A stretch of 5,538 nt of DNA from Candidatus Omnitrophota bacterium. Its GTDB lineage: Bacteria; Verrucomicrobiota; Verrucomicrobiia; Limisphaerales; UBA1319. The stretch spans positions 1 through 5,538 of the forward strand of contig JAMCZD010000312.1 in NCBI GenBank assembly GCA_023473405.1. Direction: 5' to 3'. The translations under genes and the position numbers were made by a program. Numbering within the stretch: position 1 is the first letter of the stretch; each line of letters starts with the position of its first letter. Below are positions 1 through 5,538 of this stretch, piece by piece. The notes under the pieces are model-generated. The model did not search any database and had not been told where the DNA came from. It was given only the letters and a program-made list of their open reading frames with translations.

Positions 1-390
1 CCGCGCGCGATTGAAGGCGGCACGGACGGACGGCTCACAATTGCGGCCACAATGGCCAAACGCCGTGCAATCGCCGCCTCGATCCGCCAGGACGCCGACC
101 ATCTGAACAATCCCGACAATCCGCTGCCGGAGATGCTGCGCCGGATGGAATCGCTCGTCTATGAAAAGGACCAACCGACTGTTAAAAAGGTGAACGACTT
201 GGCCGAGCAGTATATCTCTGCCCTGGAGAAACTCGACGCCGCCCCGCTGGCTGCCAAAAAGGACGAAGTCAAAAATGTAAAGGGCGACTTCGATTACCTC
301 GTCAAATTCAATATTCTTCCGGCCACCTTCGAGCCGAAAGTCCAGGTCGAACAAATCATCAAAAATCAAGGCTGGGATAAAAAGAAGTAA
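1..390 (+). CDS. C-terminal part of an unidentified protein (5' end outside window)
   Basis: The frame is open from the first base and ends at a TAA at 388-390, giving 129 visible residues. An ATG at 52 exists, but no Shine-Dalgarno-like sequence precedes it and the frame stays open with normal codon use upstream, so I read this as the tail of a longer gene. The visible part is rich in charged residues and appears mainly alpha-helical: an R/K-rich stretch (M-A-K-R-R-A-I-A-A-S-I-R), a helix around L-P-E-M-L-R-R-M-E-S-L-V-Y-E, another around V-N-D-L-A-E-Q-Y-I-S-A-L-E-K-L, then F-D-Y-L-V-K-F-N-I-L-P and a terminal G-W-D-K-K-K. There are no membrane segments or cysteines. The ending, with a Y-L-V-K-x-x-I-L-P segment followed by a short charged tail, loosely recalls periplasmic substrate-binding proteins of NitT/TauT-type ABC transporters, but this is weak and no function is assigned. 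A terminator follows 29 bases after the stop, so it is probably the last gene of its transcription unit. Confidence 0.7.
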   Translation, partial: PRAIEGGTDGRLTIAATMAKRRAIAASIRQDADHLNNPDNPLPEMLRRMESLVYEKDQPTVKKVNDLAEQYISALEKLDAAPLAAKKDEVKNVKGDFDYLVKFNILPATFEPKVQVEQIIKNQGWDKKK

Positions 391-419
391 TTGACGCTTC
401 CCCTTGTGTGACACGGAAT

Positions 420-448
420 GGACGCGCTGCCGCGCGTCCCATTTTTTT
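420..448 (+). terminator. Intrinsic (rho-independent) terminator
   Basis: A perfect 8-bp GC-rich stem (GGACGCGC at 420-427 pairing with GCGCGTCC at 432-439) closes a four-base loop TGCC. It is followed after CA by seven T residues at 442-448. The hairpin begins 29 bases after the stop codon of the upstream gene, so it should end that transcript and separate it from the protease gene. Confidence 0.85.
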
Positions 449-450
449 GT

Positions 451-516
451 AGTGCGGTGGCAAGCGAAGCGCGACACCGCTTTGGGTTTAAGGAAAAGCG
501 CCGTAGTCGATTCGCT
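451..516. repeat. REP-like intergenic element with nested inverted repeats
   Basis: Directly after the terminator T-run lies a GC-rich segment with self-complementarity. GCGGTG at 454-459 pairs with CACCGC at 475-480. AGCGAAGCG at 463-471 is complementary to CGATTCGCT at 508-516 with one mismatch. The two pairings interleave, so they could not all form in one simple hairpin. The wording (GCGGTGGCAAGCGAAGCG, then GACACCGCTTTGGGTTTA) resembles short palindromic repeats that I recall as scattered between genes in Verrucomicrobiota genomes. That recollection is unverified, and only one copy is present here, so repetitiveness is inferred. Short open frames across it are not convincing genes. Confidence 0.45.
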
Positions 517-586
517 CTGGCTGTGCATTTTACATTGCACGCCTCCACGCTCCTCGCCCTCTTCACCGCGTCCCATTTCTTTCTTT

Positions 587-595
587 TGTTATAAG
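587..595 (+). promoter_or_regulatory. Possible extended -10 promoter element for the protease gene
   Basis: TG at 587-588, one base, then TATAAG at 590-595 matches the extended -10 pattern TGnTATAAT at all but the last position. It sits in a T-rich stretch 25 bases before the ATG at 621, which would give a start of transcription near 602 and a leader of about 20 bases. No convincing -35 hexamer lies 16-18 bases upstream, and sigma-factor preferences of this organism are unknown. Confidence 0.25.
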
Positions 596-620
596 TCCTT
601 CCATAGGATAGACTAACGCA

Positions 621-704
621 ATGAATTTGCGTTGTTGCGCCGTTTTGCTTCGTGGAGGTAATTTGTTTTTTCTATTCTATCTGGGTTTGGCGGGGGTACA
701 GGCG
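621..704 (+). other. Signal peptide of the protease
   Basis: Residues 1-28: an n-region with R4 and R11, a hydrophobic core rich in L and F (residues 15-26) and a type I signal peptidase site V-Q-A before Q29. This indicates Sec export. Cysteines 5 and 6 precede the hydrophobic core, so this is not a lipoprotein lipobox. Confidence 0.85.
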
Positions 705-3700
705 CAAACCAAGTATATCCGTTTACGAAACCAACTTATTGCCACGGCACCACGGTCGGAAAGCGCCTTTCATCCTTTGGTCCAGGAAGCTCCTGTTTCC
801 GGGTTATTCTTGCTCCAGCTCGATGGGCCTCTGCAGCGGGCGTGGCGTGATGAGTTGCGGGCCCAGGGTGTGCAACTCCTTCGCTATGTGCCGGACGACG
901 CCTTTGTGGTTCGCTTCGATCAGGTGAGGTTGAGCCAGGTGCGTTCGCTTTCATTCGTGCGGTGGGCGGGACCCTATCAAGCCGGCTACAAAATATACGC
1001 GGGCTTGCTGGCCATGCGGGGTGCGGGGGTATTGACCAATCAAATGGCGGTTCGTCTGTTGCTGGCGCCGGACGCGCCGGCGGCAGCGGTGTTGCAAACC
1101 CGGCAGGCATTGACGAGGGGGCGTTTGGAGGCGCAAATGCGTTTTGGCGCCGTCCTGCAGGGAAGTGCCACGCAGTCGCAGATCGCGGCATTGGCGCAAT
1201 CGCCGGAGGTGCTGTGGATCGAACCGGCGCCGCACCCTAGACTTTTTGACGAAGTGTCCTCGAAAATCGTCGGAGGCCAGAACGAGACCGATGGACATCC
1301 AACAGCCACTCAAGAATTGGGCTTTGACGGTGGCGGGGTTGTGGTTTCGGTCGCGGACAGCGGCTTGGATAACGGCGATGCGGCGACGATGCATCCGGAC
1401 CTGATGGGGCGCGTGGACAAGTTCATGTATTATGGGAGCCTGACCGATGCGGCGGATGAGCACAGTCACGGGACGCATGTGGCGGGCATCATTGCCGGGA
1501 ATGGTGCCACCGGCGAGACGGACGAGAACGGCGCCCTTTACGGATTGGGTGTGGCTCCGGGGGCCCACCTGGTGGCTCAAAGGATTTTTGACGGCGAGGG
1601 CAATTACGAGGCACCGCCCAGCAACGAAGTATTGACCCATGACGCGGTGCGCGCCGGGGCAGTGATAGGTTCCAACAGTTGGGGCGATGACACCCAGGGA
1701 CGATATGATTTGAACGCCGCCGAGTTCGATGCCCTGGTTCGGGACGCGGATGCAGACACGCCTGACGATCAACCTTACATCCTCGAGTTCTCCGCCGGCA
1801 ATGCCGGTCCGGGTGGGCAGACCATTGGCAGCCCCGCGGTGGCCAAGAATGTGATCGCCACCGGGGCTTCGGAAAACGATCGCACGGACCTCTATATTTA
1901 CACGGATGGGCCGGACACGATGGCCGATTTCTCCAGCCGTGGTCCGTGCGAAGATGGCCGAATCAAGCCCGATGTAGTGGCGCCGGGGACCTGGATCGCT
2001 TCGTTGCAGTCCGCTTCGGCGACGGATCAATATGCGTGGCTGCCGATCTCGGCCAATTACCAATACCAGGGCGGCACCAGCCAGGCCGGCCCGCATGTCT
2101 CCGGCGCCGCCGCGGTTTTCGTCCAGTATTATCGCGAAACTCACACCAACTCGATGCCTTCGCCCGCGTTGGTCAAAGCCGCCCTGATTAATTCGAGTGT
2201 CCCGTTGGACCTTGCTGCGGGCAATGACCCGGTTCCGAATCAGGATGAAGGCTGGGGCAGGGTGGACCTTACCGAGATGATTGGTTCGCCGCGCCGGTAC
2301 GATTTCCTGGACCAGACCGTTTTGCTCGCAACCAGCCAGACGTACGAGAGGCAGGTTGTTGTGGGCAGCTCCGACGAGCCCCTCAAGATTACCATGGCCT
2401 ACACCGATGTCCCCGGCTTGCCCGCCGCCATTCCCGCCTTGGTAAACGACCTCGATCTCGTGGTTATCGGGCCGGACGGCCGGGTTTACCGGGGTAATCA
2501 ATTCGATGGAGGTGAATCAGTTCCGGACGCGACGGCTTCTGATAGCCTGAACAACGTTGAAGGCGTTTATCTCGAGACGCCGATGCCCGGAGAATATCGG
2601 GTGCAGATCGAAGCGCGCAACGTGGTGGAGGATGCATGCTTGAACACACCCGCCATCGACCAGGATTTTGCGCTCGTAATCTCCGGCGACCTGCCCATTC
2701 CCGGCGTTGGCGTGGTGGTGATGGACCGCACGGCTTACACGGTGCCGGCGGTTATTAAACTGAAACTGATCGACTTTGACCTGGCCGGGGATGGCAGCGC
2801 AAGGGTCCAGGTTACCAGCGCCACCCAAACCAACGGGCTCACGCTCACACTGCAAGCCGATGGACCCGGCGGTGTGTTCACGGGCAGCGTGGCGACGGTC
2901 ACCGGCCCGGTGGTTGCCGATGGCAACCTGCACGTCGGCAACGGCGATTTGATCCAGGCCTCGTATCAGGATGCCTCGCCCGAAGCCGTTCGCACCGCCA
3001 CGGCACGGGCGGACCTGGTCCCGCCAATAATCACCGGGATTACCGTTACCAATCAGTTTGGCAAGGTCATTATCAGTTGGCAAACCGATGAACCGGCTAC
3101 AGGCCAGGTCCGCTACGGAACGAACACGGATTACCTCATCGCCGGCTCGGGGCTGACGTCAGGTTTAACCCATGAGGTAACTCTGGAAAACCTGCCCGAT
3201 GGCGTCACGAATTGGTTCATGGTGGTGTCTACCGATGCTGCCGGCAACACCGCGACCAACGACAATAACGGCCAACTCTATACCTTTGTTGCCACTGCCG
3301 CCGCAACGGTCCTCCTGGTTAATCAGTATGAATCGGATGGGTTCACCGATGACATCCCGATCACCGTTTACACGGATGCATTGGACCAAAGCAAGGTGGC
3401 ATACGAGGTGTGGGACTTTACCCAGATGGGCCGATTGCCCACTACCAACGACCTGCAGCCGTTCCGAGTCGTCATCTGGCGCTTGAATGACAGCCCTTAC
3501 AGTTCACAGAGCGTTGACGCTCCGGAGCAGGCGGCGTTGCAGGATTACCTCGATGGCGGCGGATCGCTCTTTATTGCCTCGATGGAACTCCTCAGCCGGT
3601 TGGGCGACGTGCCGTTTCGCACCAACGTGCTCCAGGTTCAGGCGTTTGCCGAGGATGTCACGGTCCCGTCCGTAACCGGATTTGATTTTGATCCAATCAC

Positions 3701-5538
3701 GAGCGGCATGAGCATCGCGCTCGATTACTCGGCCTATCCGTCGATTGATTTCTTTGGTATTGGTCCCGATTTTTCCGACACGATCACCCCCACGACCAAT
3801 GCCGCCCCGATTTTCCTCGAAGACAGCTCGGGGCAGCCGGCTGGATTGCGGTATCCACGAACCGGCCAGGACAGCCCCGGTCGCGTGGTCTTCCTGTCAT
3901 TCCCGCTCGATGCGGTGCCGTTAAGCGGGGCAGCCCCTAACAACCGGGCCAATCTATTGGCGAACATTGTCAACTTTTTGGCGCCGGGGGTGAATGGGTT
4001 GGGCACGATTGCCCTGGACAATACGGTCTATACCATCCCAGCCCAAGTCACGGTTGAAGTCGGTGATTCCGATCTGGCGGGCCAGGGCCAGGCCTTGGTT
4101 AAATTCTATAGTGACATCGAAACCAATGGCCAAACTGTGGTACTGAATGAGACGGCGCGGCGTGGTCTATTCCGCGGATTTATCACGGTTGCGTCAGCCA
4201 CGAACGAGGTCCAAACCGGCCAAGTGCGGGTCCAGCCGGGCGGTCACTTGTGGGCCGAATATTTCGATGCCTCCGCCAACAGCCTGGTGCGCGTCTATGC
4301 CACAATTGATACCGTGCCGCCGGCCATTGCCAATGTGGCATCCACGCCCGATTACAGTGATGCGGTGGTGGATTGGGACACGTCGAAACCGTCGGATGCG
4401 CTGGTGCAATTTGGTGAATCAACCTTTCTGGGCCGTACTGCTTACAGCGGCGAGTTGACCACGCATCATGAACTCCAGTTGGTCGGACTGTTGCCGGACC
4501 GGCAGTATTATTTCCAGGTAGTTAGCCGCGATCAGGCGGGAAACGCGATGGTGGACGACGACCAAGGAAAGTTTTTCGTTTTTCAAACCCTCAAGCCAGT
4601 GGCGGTCCCCTGGGTGGATAGCCTGGATACCGGCCAGACTAATTGGACGGTTCTGGACGGCGAGGCCGGCACCTCGACCTGGCAATTAGGGATCCCCAAC
4701 AACGGCCAGGAAACCGCCGCGCATTCACCGCCCAACGCCTGGGGCAGCAATTTGAATGGCGATGTCATCGACTTGGGGGATACCTCGCTTATCAGCCCCG
4801 CCATTGATTTGTCCGGTGGAAACCAGGCCACGCTCAGCTTCTGGCAGAGCTACGATTTCACCTCGCATTCAGACCTCGATATTTATGAATACGGCGAGGT
4901 GAACATCACGACCAACAACGGAGCCGTCTGGACCCCGCTGATCGATCTCAGCGATTCGAGTGCGGGATGGGAAGAGCAACAGATCGACCTGACGCCTTAC
5001 ATTGGAAGCGTCATACGATTGGGATGGTATTACGGCCTGTTCTCACTCGATAACCTGGCGCGCCCTGGTTGGCTCGTGGATGATGTCTCGGTTACGGTGA
5101 CTAATATTCCTCACGGCACCATCGAGGTTACCAATAACCTGGCTCAGGCCGGTTTCGCCATCACGGGCCCAGTCTCGGTCACCGGTCGCGGCTGGGATTT
5201 CGTCGTCACCAACGCGCCCCTGGGCCGATACACGGTTACTTACCAGGCAGTCCCATTCTATCAAAGCCCGACAATGCAGACCAATACCCTCGAGGGCACC
5301 AATACCGTTGTGTTTACCGGCAATTACACCATCGTGGACACGAATCAGAACGGCATCCCCGATGCCTGGGAGCAGACATATTTTGGCGACGTTTCCTCGC
5401 TTCGGACTCAGGCGACTGATACCGATGGAGATGGAATGACTGATTACGCCGAGTTCACGGCCGGGACGAATCCGACCAATTCGAGTTCGTTCCTGTGGTT
5501 GTCGCCCCCCGTTCTTGGGCCTGATCAAAAATTGCAGT
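621..5538 (+). CDS. Giant secreted KP-43-like subtilisin (S8) serine protease, multidomain, 3' end outside window
   Basis: One uninterrupted frame of 1,639 codons runs past the window end. It encodes a predicted exported serine endopeptidase. ATG 621 is the first start after the in-frame TAG at 609-611; only a weak AGGA (605-608) precedes it. Residues 1-28 form a signal peptide (R4/R11, hydrophobic L-F-F-L-F-Y-L-G-L-A-G-V, cleavage after V-Q-A). Residues 61-203 look like a propeptide. The catalytic domain (about 216-553) has D246 (V-A-D-S-G-L-D), H283 (H-G-T-H-V-A-G), oxyanion N394 (S-A-G-N-A-G-P) and nucleophile S487 (G-G-T-S-Q-A-G-P-H-V-S-G). S-S-R-G-P and R-I-K-P-D-V-V-A-P-G place it in the KP-43 branch. 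The beta-barrel of that branch follows (about 560-691; E-P-L-K-I-T-M-A-Y-T-D, A-L-V-N-D-L-D-L-V-V). Then come an Ig/FN3-like module (698-889), an alpha/beta amidotransferase-like domain (896-1122), a second Ig/FN3-like module (1129-1321), a MAM-like sandwich (1330-1490), a PEGA-like domain (about 1496-1570) and a calcium-binding segment (1573-1621). It is more than twice the length I recall for KP-43 itself (about 640 residues). The protease call is firm; the substrate and mode of surface attachment are unknown. Confidence 0.95.
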   Translation, partial: MNLRCCAVLLRGGNLFFLFYLGLAGVQAQTKYIRLRNQLIATAPRSESAFHPLVQEAPVSGLFLLQLDGPLQRAWRDELRAQGVQLLRYVPDDAFVVRFDQVRLSQVRSLSFVRWAGPYQAGYKIYAGLLAMRGAGVLTNQMAVRLLLAPDAPAAAVLQTRQALTRGRLEAQMRFGAVLQGSATQSQIAALAQSPEVLWIEPAPHPRLFDEVSSKIVGGQNETDGHPTATQELGFDGGGVVVSVADSGLDNGDAATMHPDLMGRVDKFMYYGSLTDAADEHSHGTHVAGIIAGNGATGETDENGALYGLGVAPGAHLVAQRIFDGEGNYEAPPSNEVLTHDAVRAGAVIGSNSWGDDTQGRYDLNAAEFDALVRDADADTPDDQPYILEFSAGNAGPGGQTIGSPAVAKNVIATGASENDRTDLYIYTDGPDTMADFSSRGPCEDGRIKPDVVAPGTWIASLQSASATDQYAWLPISANYQYQGGTSQAGPHVSGAAAVFVQYYRETHTNSMPSPALVKAALINSSVPLDLAAGNDPVPNQDEGWGRVDLTEMIGSPRRYDFLDQTVLLATSQTYERQVVVGSSDEPLKITMAYTDVPGLPAAIPALVNDLDLVVIGPDGRVYRGNQFDGGESVPDATASDSLNNVEGVYLETPMPGEYRVQIEARNVVEDACLNTPAIDQDFALVISGDLPIPGVGVVVMDRTAYTVPAVIKLKLIDFDLAGDGSARVQVTSATQTNGLTLTLQADGPGGVFTGSVATVTGPVVADGNLHVGNGDLIQASYQDASPEAVRTATARADLVPPIITGITVTNQFGKVIISWQTDEPATGQVRYGTNTDYLIAGSGLTSGLTHEVTLENLPDGVTNWFMVVSTDAAGNTATNDNNGQLYTFVATAAATVLLVNQYESDGFTDDIPITVYTDALDQSKVAYEVWDFTQMGRLPTTNDLQPFRVVIWRLNDSPYSSQSVDAPEQAALQDYLDGGGSLFIASMELLSRLGDVPFRTNVLQVQAFAEDVTVPSVTGFDFDPITSGMSIALDYSAYPSIDFFGIGPDFSDTITPTTNAAPIFLEDSSGQPAGLRYPRTGQDSPGRVVFLSFPLDAVPLSGAAPNNRANLLANIVNFLAPGVNGLGTIALDNTVYTIPAQVTVEVGDSDLAGQGQALVKFYSDIETNGQTVVLNETARRGLFRGFITVASATNEVQTGQVRVQPGGHLWAEYFDASANSLVRVYATIDTVPPAIANVASTPDYSDAVVDWDTSKPSDALVQFGESTFLGRTAYSGELTTHHELQLVGLLPDRQYYFQVVSRDQAGNAMVDDDQGKFFVFQTLKPVAVPWVDSLDTGQTNWTVLDGEAGTSTWQLGIPNNGQETAAHSPPNAWGSNLNGDVIDLGDTSLISPAIDLSGGNQATLSFWQSYDFTSHSDLDIYEYGEVNITTNNGAVWTPLIDLSDSSAGWEEQQIDLTPYIGSVIRLGWYYGLFSLDNLARPGWLVDDVSVTVTNIPHGTIEVTNNLAQAGFAITGPVSVTGRGWDFVVTNAPLGRYTVTYQAVPFYQSPTMQTNTLEGTNTVVFTGNYTIVDTNQNGIPDAWEQTYFGDVSSLRTQATDTDGDGMTDYAEFTAGTNPTNSSSFLWLSPPVLGPDQKLQ
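801..1229 (+). other. Two-lobed propeptide-like region of the protease
   Basis: Residues 61-118 and 143-203 each read as beta-alpha-beta-beta-alpha-beta. The first opens with L-F-L-L-Q-L-D-G-P and closes with V-R-W-A-G-P-Y; the second opens with A-V-R-L-L-L-A-P and closes with V-L-W-I-E-P. An N-terminal region of this kind precedes the catalytic domain in KP-43-type subtilisins and is expected to act as an intramolecular chaperone and inhibitor removed on maturation. The processing site probably lies between about residues 203 and 220, but no single cleavage point is evident. Confidence 0.6.
1266..2279 (+). other. S8 catalytic domain (KP-43-like)
   Basis: Residues 216-553 contain the full catalytic set: D246, H283, N394 and S487. 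Between them lie Y-G-L-G-V-A-P-G-A (after the His motif), S-N-S-W-G-D, T-I-G-S-P-A-V-A-K-N-V-I-A and G-A-S-E-N, which match the KP-43 branch of subtilisins. The domain closes with D-E-G-W-G-R-V-D-L (542-550), a usual end of the S8 fold. The Ser motif carries Q488 where most subtilisins have Met. Confidence 0.95.
2298..2693 (+). other. Post-catalytic beta-barrel typical of KP-43 proteases
   Basis: Residues about 560-691 carry the family's characteristic strands: E-P-L-K-I-T-M-A-Y-T-D, A-L-V-N-D-L-D-L-V-V, G-P-D-G-R-V-Y-R-G-N, and near the end L-N-N-V-E-G-V-Y and G-E-Y-R-V-Q-I-E-A. This jelly-roll packs against the catalytic domain in the KP-43 family and is thought to stabilise it, with calcium sites. 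Confidence 0.8.
2712..3287 (+). repeat. First copy of a duplicated Ig-like + fibronectin-III-like module (protein level)
   Basis: Residues 698-889. The first half is an Ig-like beta domain with D702-x-x-x-Y706, the acidic strand D718-F-D-L-A-G723, F753-T-G755 and Y782-x-D-A-S. The second half, after V-P-P-I-I, is fibronectin-III-like with W820, V-R-Y-G-T, H851 and S-T-D-A-A-G-N876. A second copy occurs at 4005-4583 with the same landmarks in the same order. Such modules are usually spacers or adhesion units in secreted enzymes. Confidence 0.8.
3306..3986 (+). other. Alpha/beta amidotransferase-like (GATase1-like) domain within the protease
   Basis: Residues 896-1122. It opens with a hydrophobic strand T-V-L-L-V-N and a helix region ending near Y-E-V-W-D-F. 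The strand F-R-V-V-I-W953 follows, then a helix leading to Y-L-D-G-G-G-S-L-F-I-A (976-986), and it ends with G-R-V-V-F-L-S-F-P-L-D (1087-1097) and the helix N-R-A-N-L-L-A-N-I-V-N-F-L. This is the order of the non-catalytic amidotransferase-like fold found in some bacterial surface proteases. The position after the L-F-I-A strand has S987-M-E rather than a nucleophilic Cys, and the whole domain has no cysteine, so amidotransferase catalysis is not expected. Confidence 0.65.
4005..4583 (+). repeat. Second copy of the duplicated Ig-like + fibronectin-III-like module (protein level)
   Basis: Residues 1129-1321 repeat the landmarks of residues 698-889: D1133-x-x-x-Y1137, D1149-S-D-L-A-G1154, F1184-R-G1186, Y1214-F-D-A-S, V-P-P (1232-1234), W1252, V-Q-F-G, H1283 and S-R-D-Q-A-G-N1308. 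The offset is 431 residues in the first half and 432 in the second, so the copies differ by a single-residue net gap over about 190 residues. The sequences are otherwise well diverged, so the duplication is not recent. Confidence 0.8.
4608..5090 (+). other. MAM/jelly-roll-like beta-sandwich domain
   Basis: Residues 1330-1490 begin P-W-V-D-S-L-D and contain T-W-Q-L-G, L-I-S-P-A-I-D-L-S, L-S-F-W1408-Q-S-Y, V-N-I-T-T-N-N-G-A-V-W and I-D-L-T-P-Y-I-G, ending G-W-L-V-D-D-V. This succession matches concanavalin-like or MAM-like sandwiches attached to secreted bacterial proteases such as the immune inhibitor A group. A carbohydrate- or protein-binding role is the usual expectation; no ligand can be read from the sequence. 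Confidence 0.65.
5337..5483 (+). other. Thrombospondin-3-like calcium-binding segment
   Basis: Residues 1573-1621 contain two acidic loops, D-T-N-Q-N-G-I-P-D-A-W-E and D-T-D-G-D-G-M-T-D-Y-A-E-F, followed by A-G-T-N-P-T-N-S-S-S. The D-x-D-x-D-G pattern is the calcium-binding signature of thrombospondin type 3-like repeats. In Verrucomicrobiota it commonly sits near the C-terminus of secreted proteins, before a final beta domain. A small PEGA-like beta domain (about 1496-1570) precedes it. Confidence 0.8.

Noticed and set aside
391..396. TTGACG as a -35 promoter box
   Set aside because: No reasonable -10 hexamer lies 16-18 bases downstream, and the terminator hairpin follows almost at once.
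523..540. Small inverted repeat GTGCA...TGCAC as a possible operator or second terminator
   Set aside because: There are only five base pairs with an eight-base loop and no following T-run, so it is too weak to call.
366..566. Short - strand open frame of 66 codons
   Set aside because: It overlaps the end of the upstream gene, the terminator and the repeat-like segment, with no start signal or recognisable protein features.
404..616. Short + strand open frame of 70 codons in the intergenic region
   Set aside because: It spans the terminator and the repeat-like element, has no ribosome binding site, and its product has no plausible domain. It is best seen as chance coding across non-coding DNA.
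951..2501. Long open frame of 516 codons on the - strand
   Set aside because: It lies wholly antisense to the protease frame, which carries unmistakable S8 catalytic motifs. The minus-strand product is low in recognisable motifs and looks like a shadow caused by GC-rich codon use.
2517..3083. Open frame of 188 codons on the - strand
   Set aside because: It is antisense to the beta-barrel and first Ig-like module of the protease, has no recognisable motif, and is explained as a codon-bias shadow.
5043..5528. Open frame of 161 codons on the - strand at the right edge
   Set aside because: It is antisense to the MAM-like, PEGA-like and calcium-binding parts of the protease, which remain in a clean frame. 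No independent evidence supports it.

Overview
This window holds the end of one gene, a short intergenic stretch with a terminator and a repeat-like element, and the first 1,639 codons of a very large secreted subtilisin-family protease that runs off the right edge. All recognisable coding lies on the + strand. The organism looks like a member of the Verrucomicrobiota, probably near Pedosphaera/Limisphaerales. This is an inference from the calcium-binding module near the right edge (N-G-I-P-D-A-W-E, then D-T-D-G-D-G-M-T-D-Y-A-E-F and A-G-T-N-P-T-N), a style common in large secreted proteins of that group, and from the moderately high GC content. It has not been checked against any database.

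Positions 1-390 carry the last 129 codons of a gene that begins before the window. Its product ends in a charged, mostly helical, lysine-rich tail, and its family is not securely recognised. A clear intrinsic terminator (about 420-448) follows. Next comes a segment with nested inverted repeats (about 451-516) that resembles a dispersed intergenic repeat, then a weak extended -10 promoter candidate just before the next start codon.

From 621 to the window end is a single open frame. It encodes an exported, KP-43-like S8 serine protease with an intact Asp/His/Asn/Ser catalytic set. In order it has a signal peptide, a two-lobed propeptide-like region, the catalytic domain, the beta-barrel typical of the KP-43 branch, a first ~190-residue Ig-like plus fibronectin-III-like module, an inserted alpha/beta (glutamine-amidotransferase-like) domain, a second copy of the same ~190-residue module, a MAM/jelly-roll-like beta-sandwich, a PEGA-like beta domain and a calcium-binding thrombospondin-3-like segment. 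The stop codon and true C-terminus lie beyond the window.

The two genes are separated by a terminator and probably belong to different transcription units. The most notable structure is the protease's mosaic architecture, especially the duplicated module flanking the alpha/beta domain at an almost constant offset of 431-432 residues. I see no CRISPR array, tRNA, rRNA, insertion sequence or defence system here.
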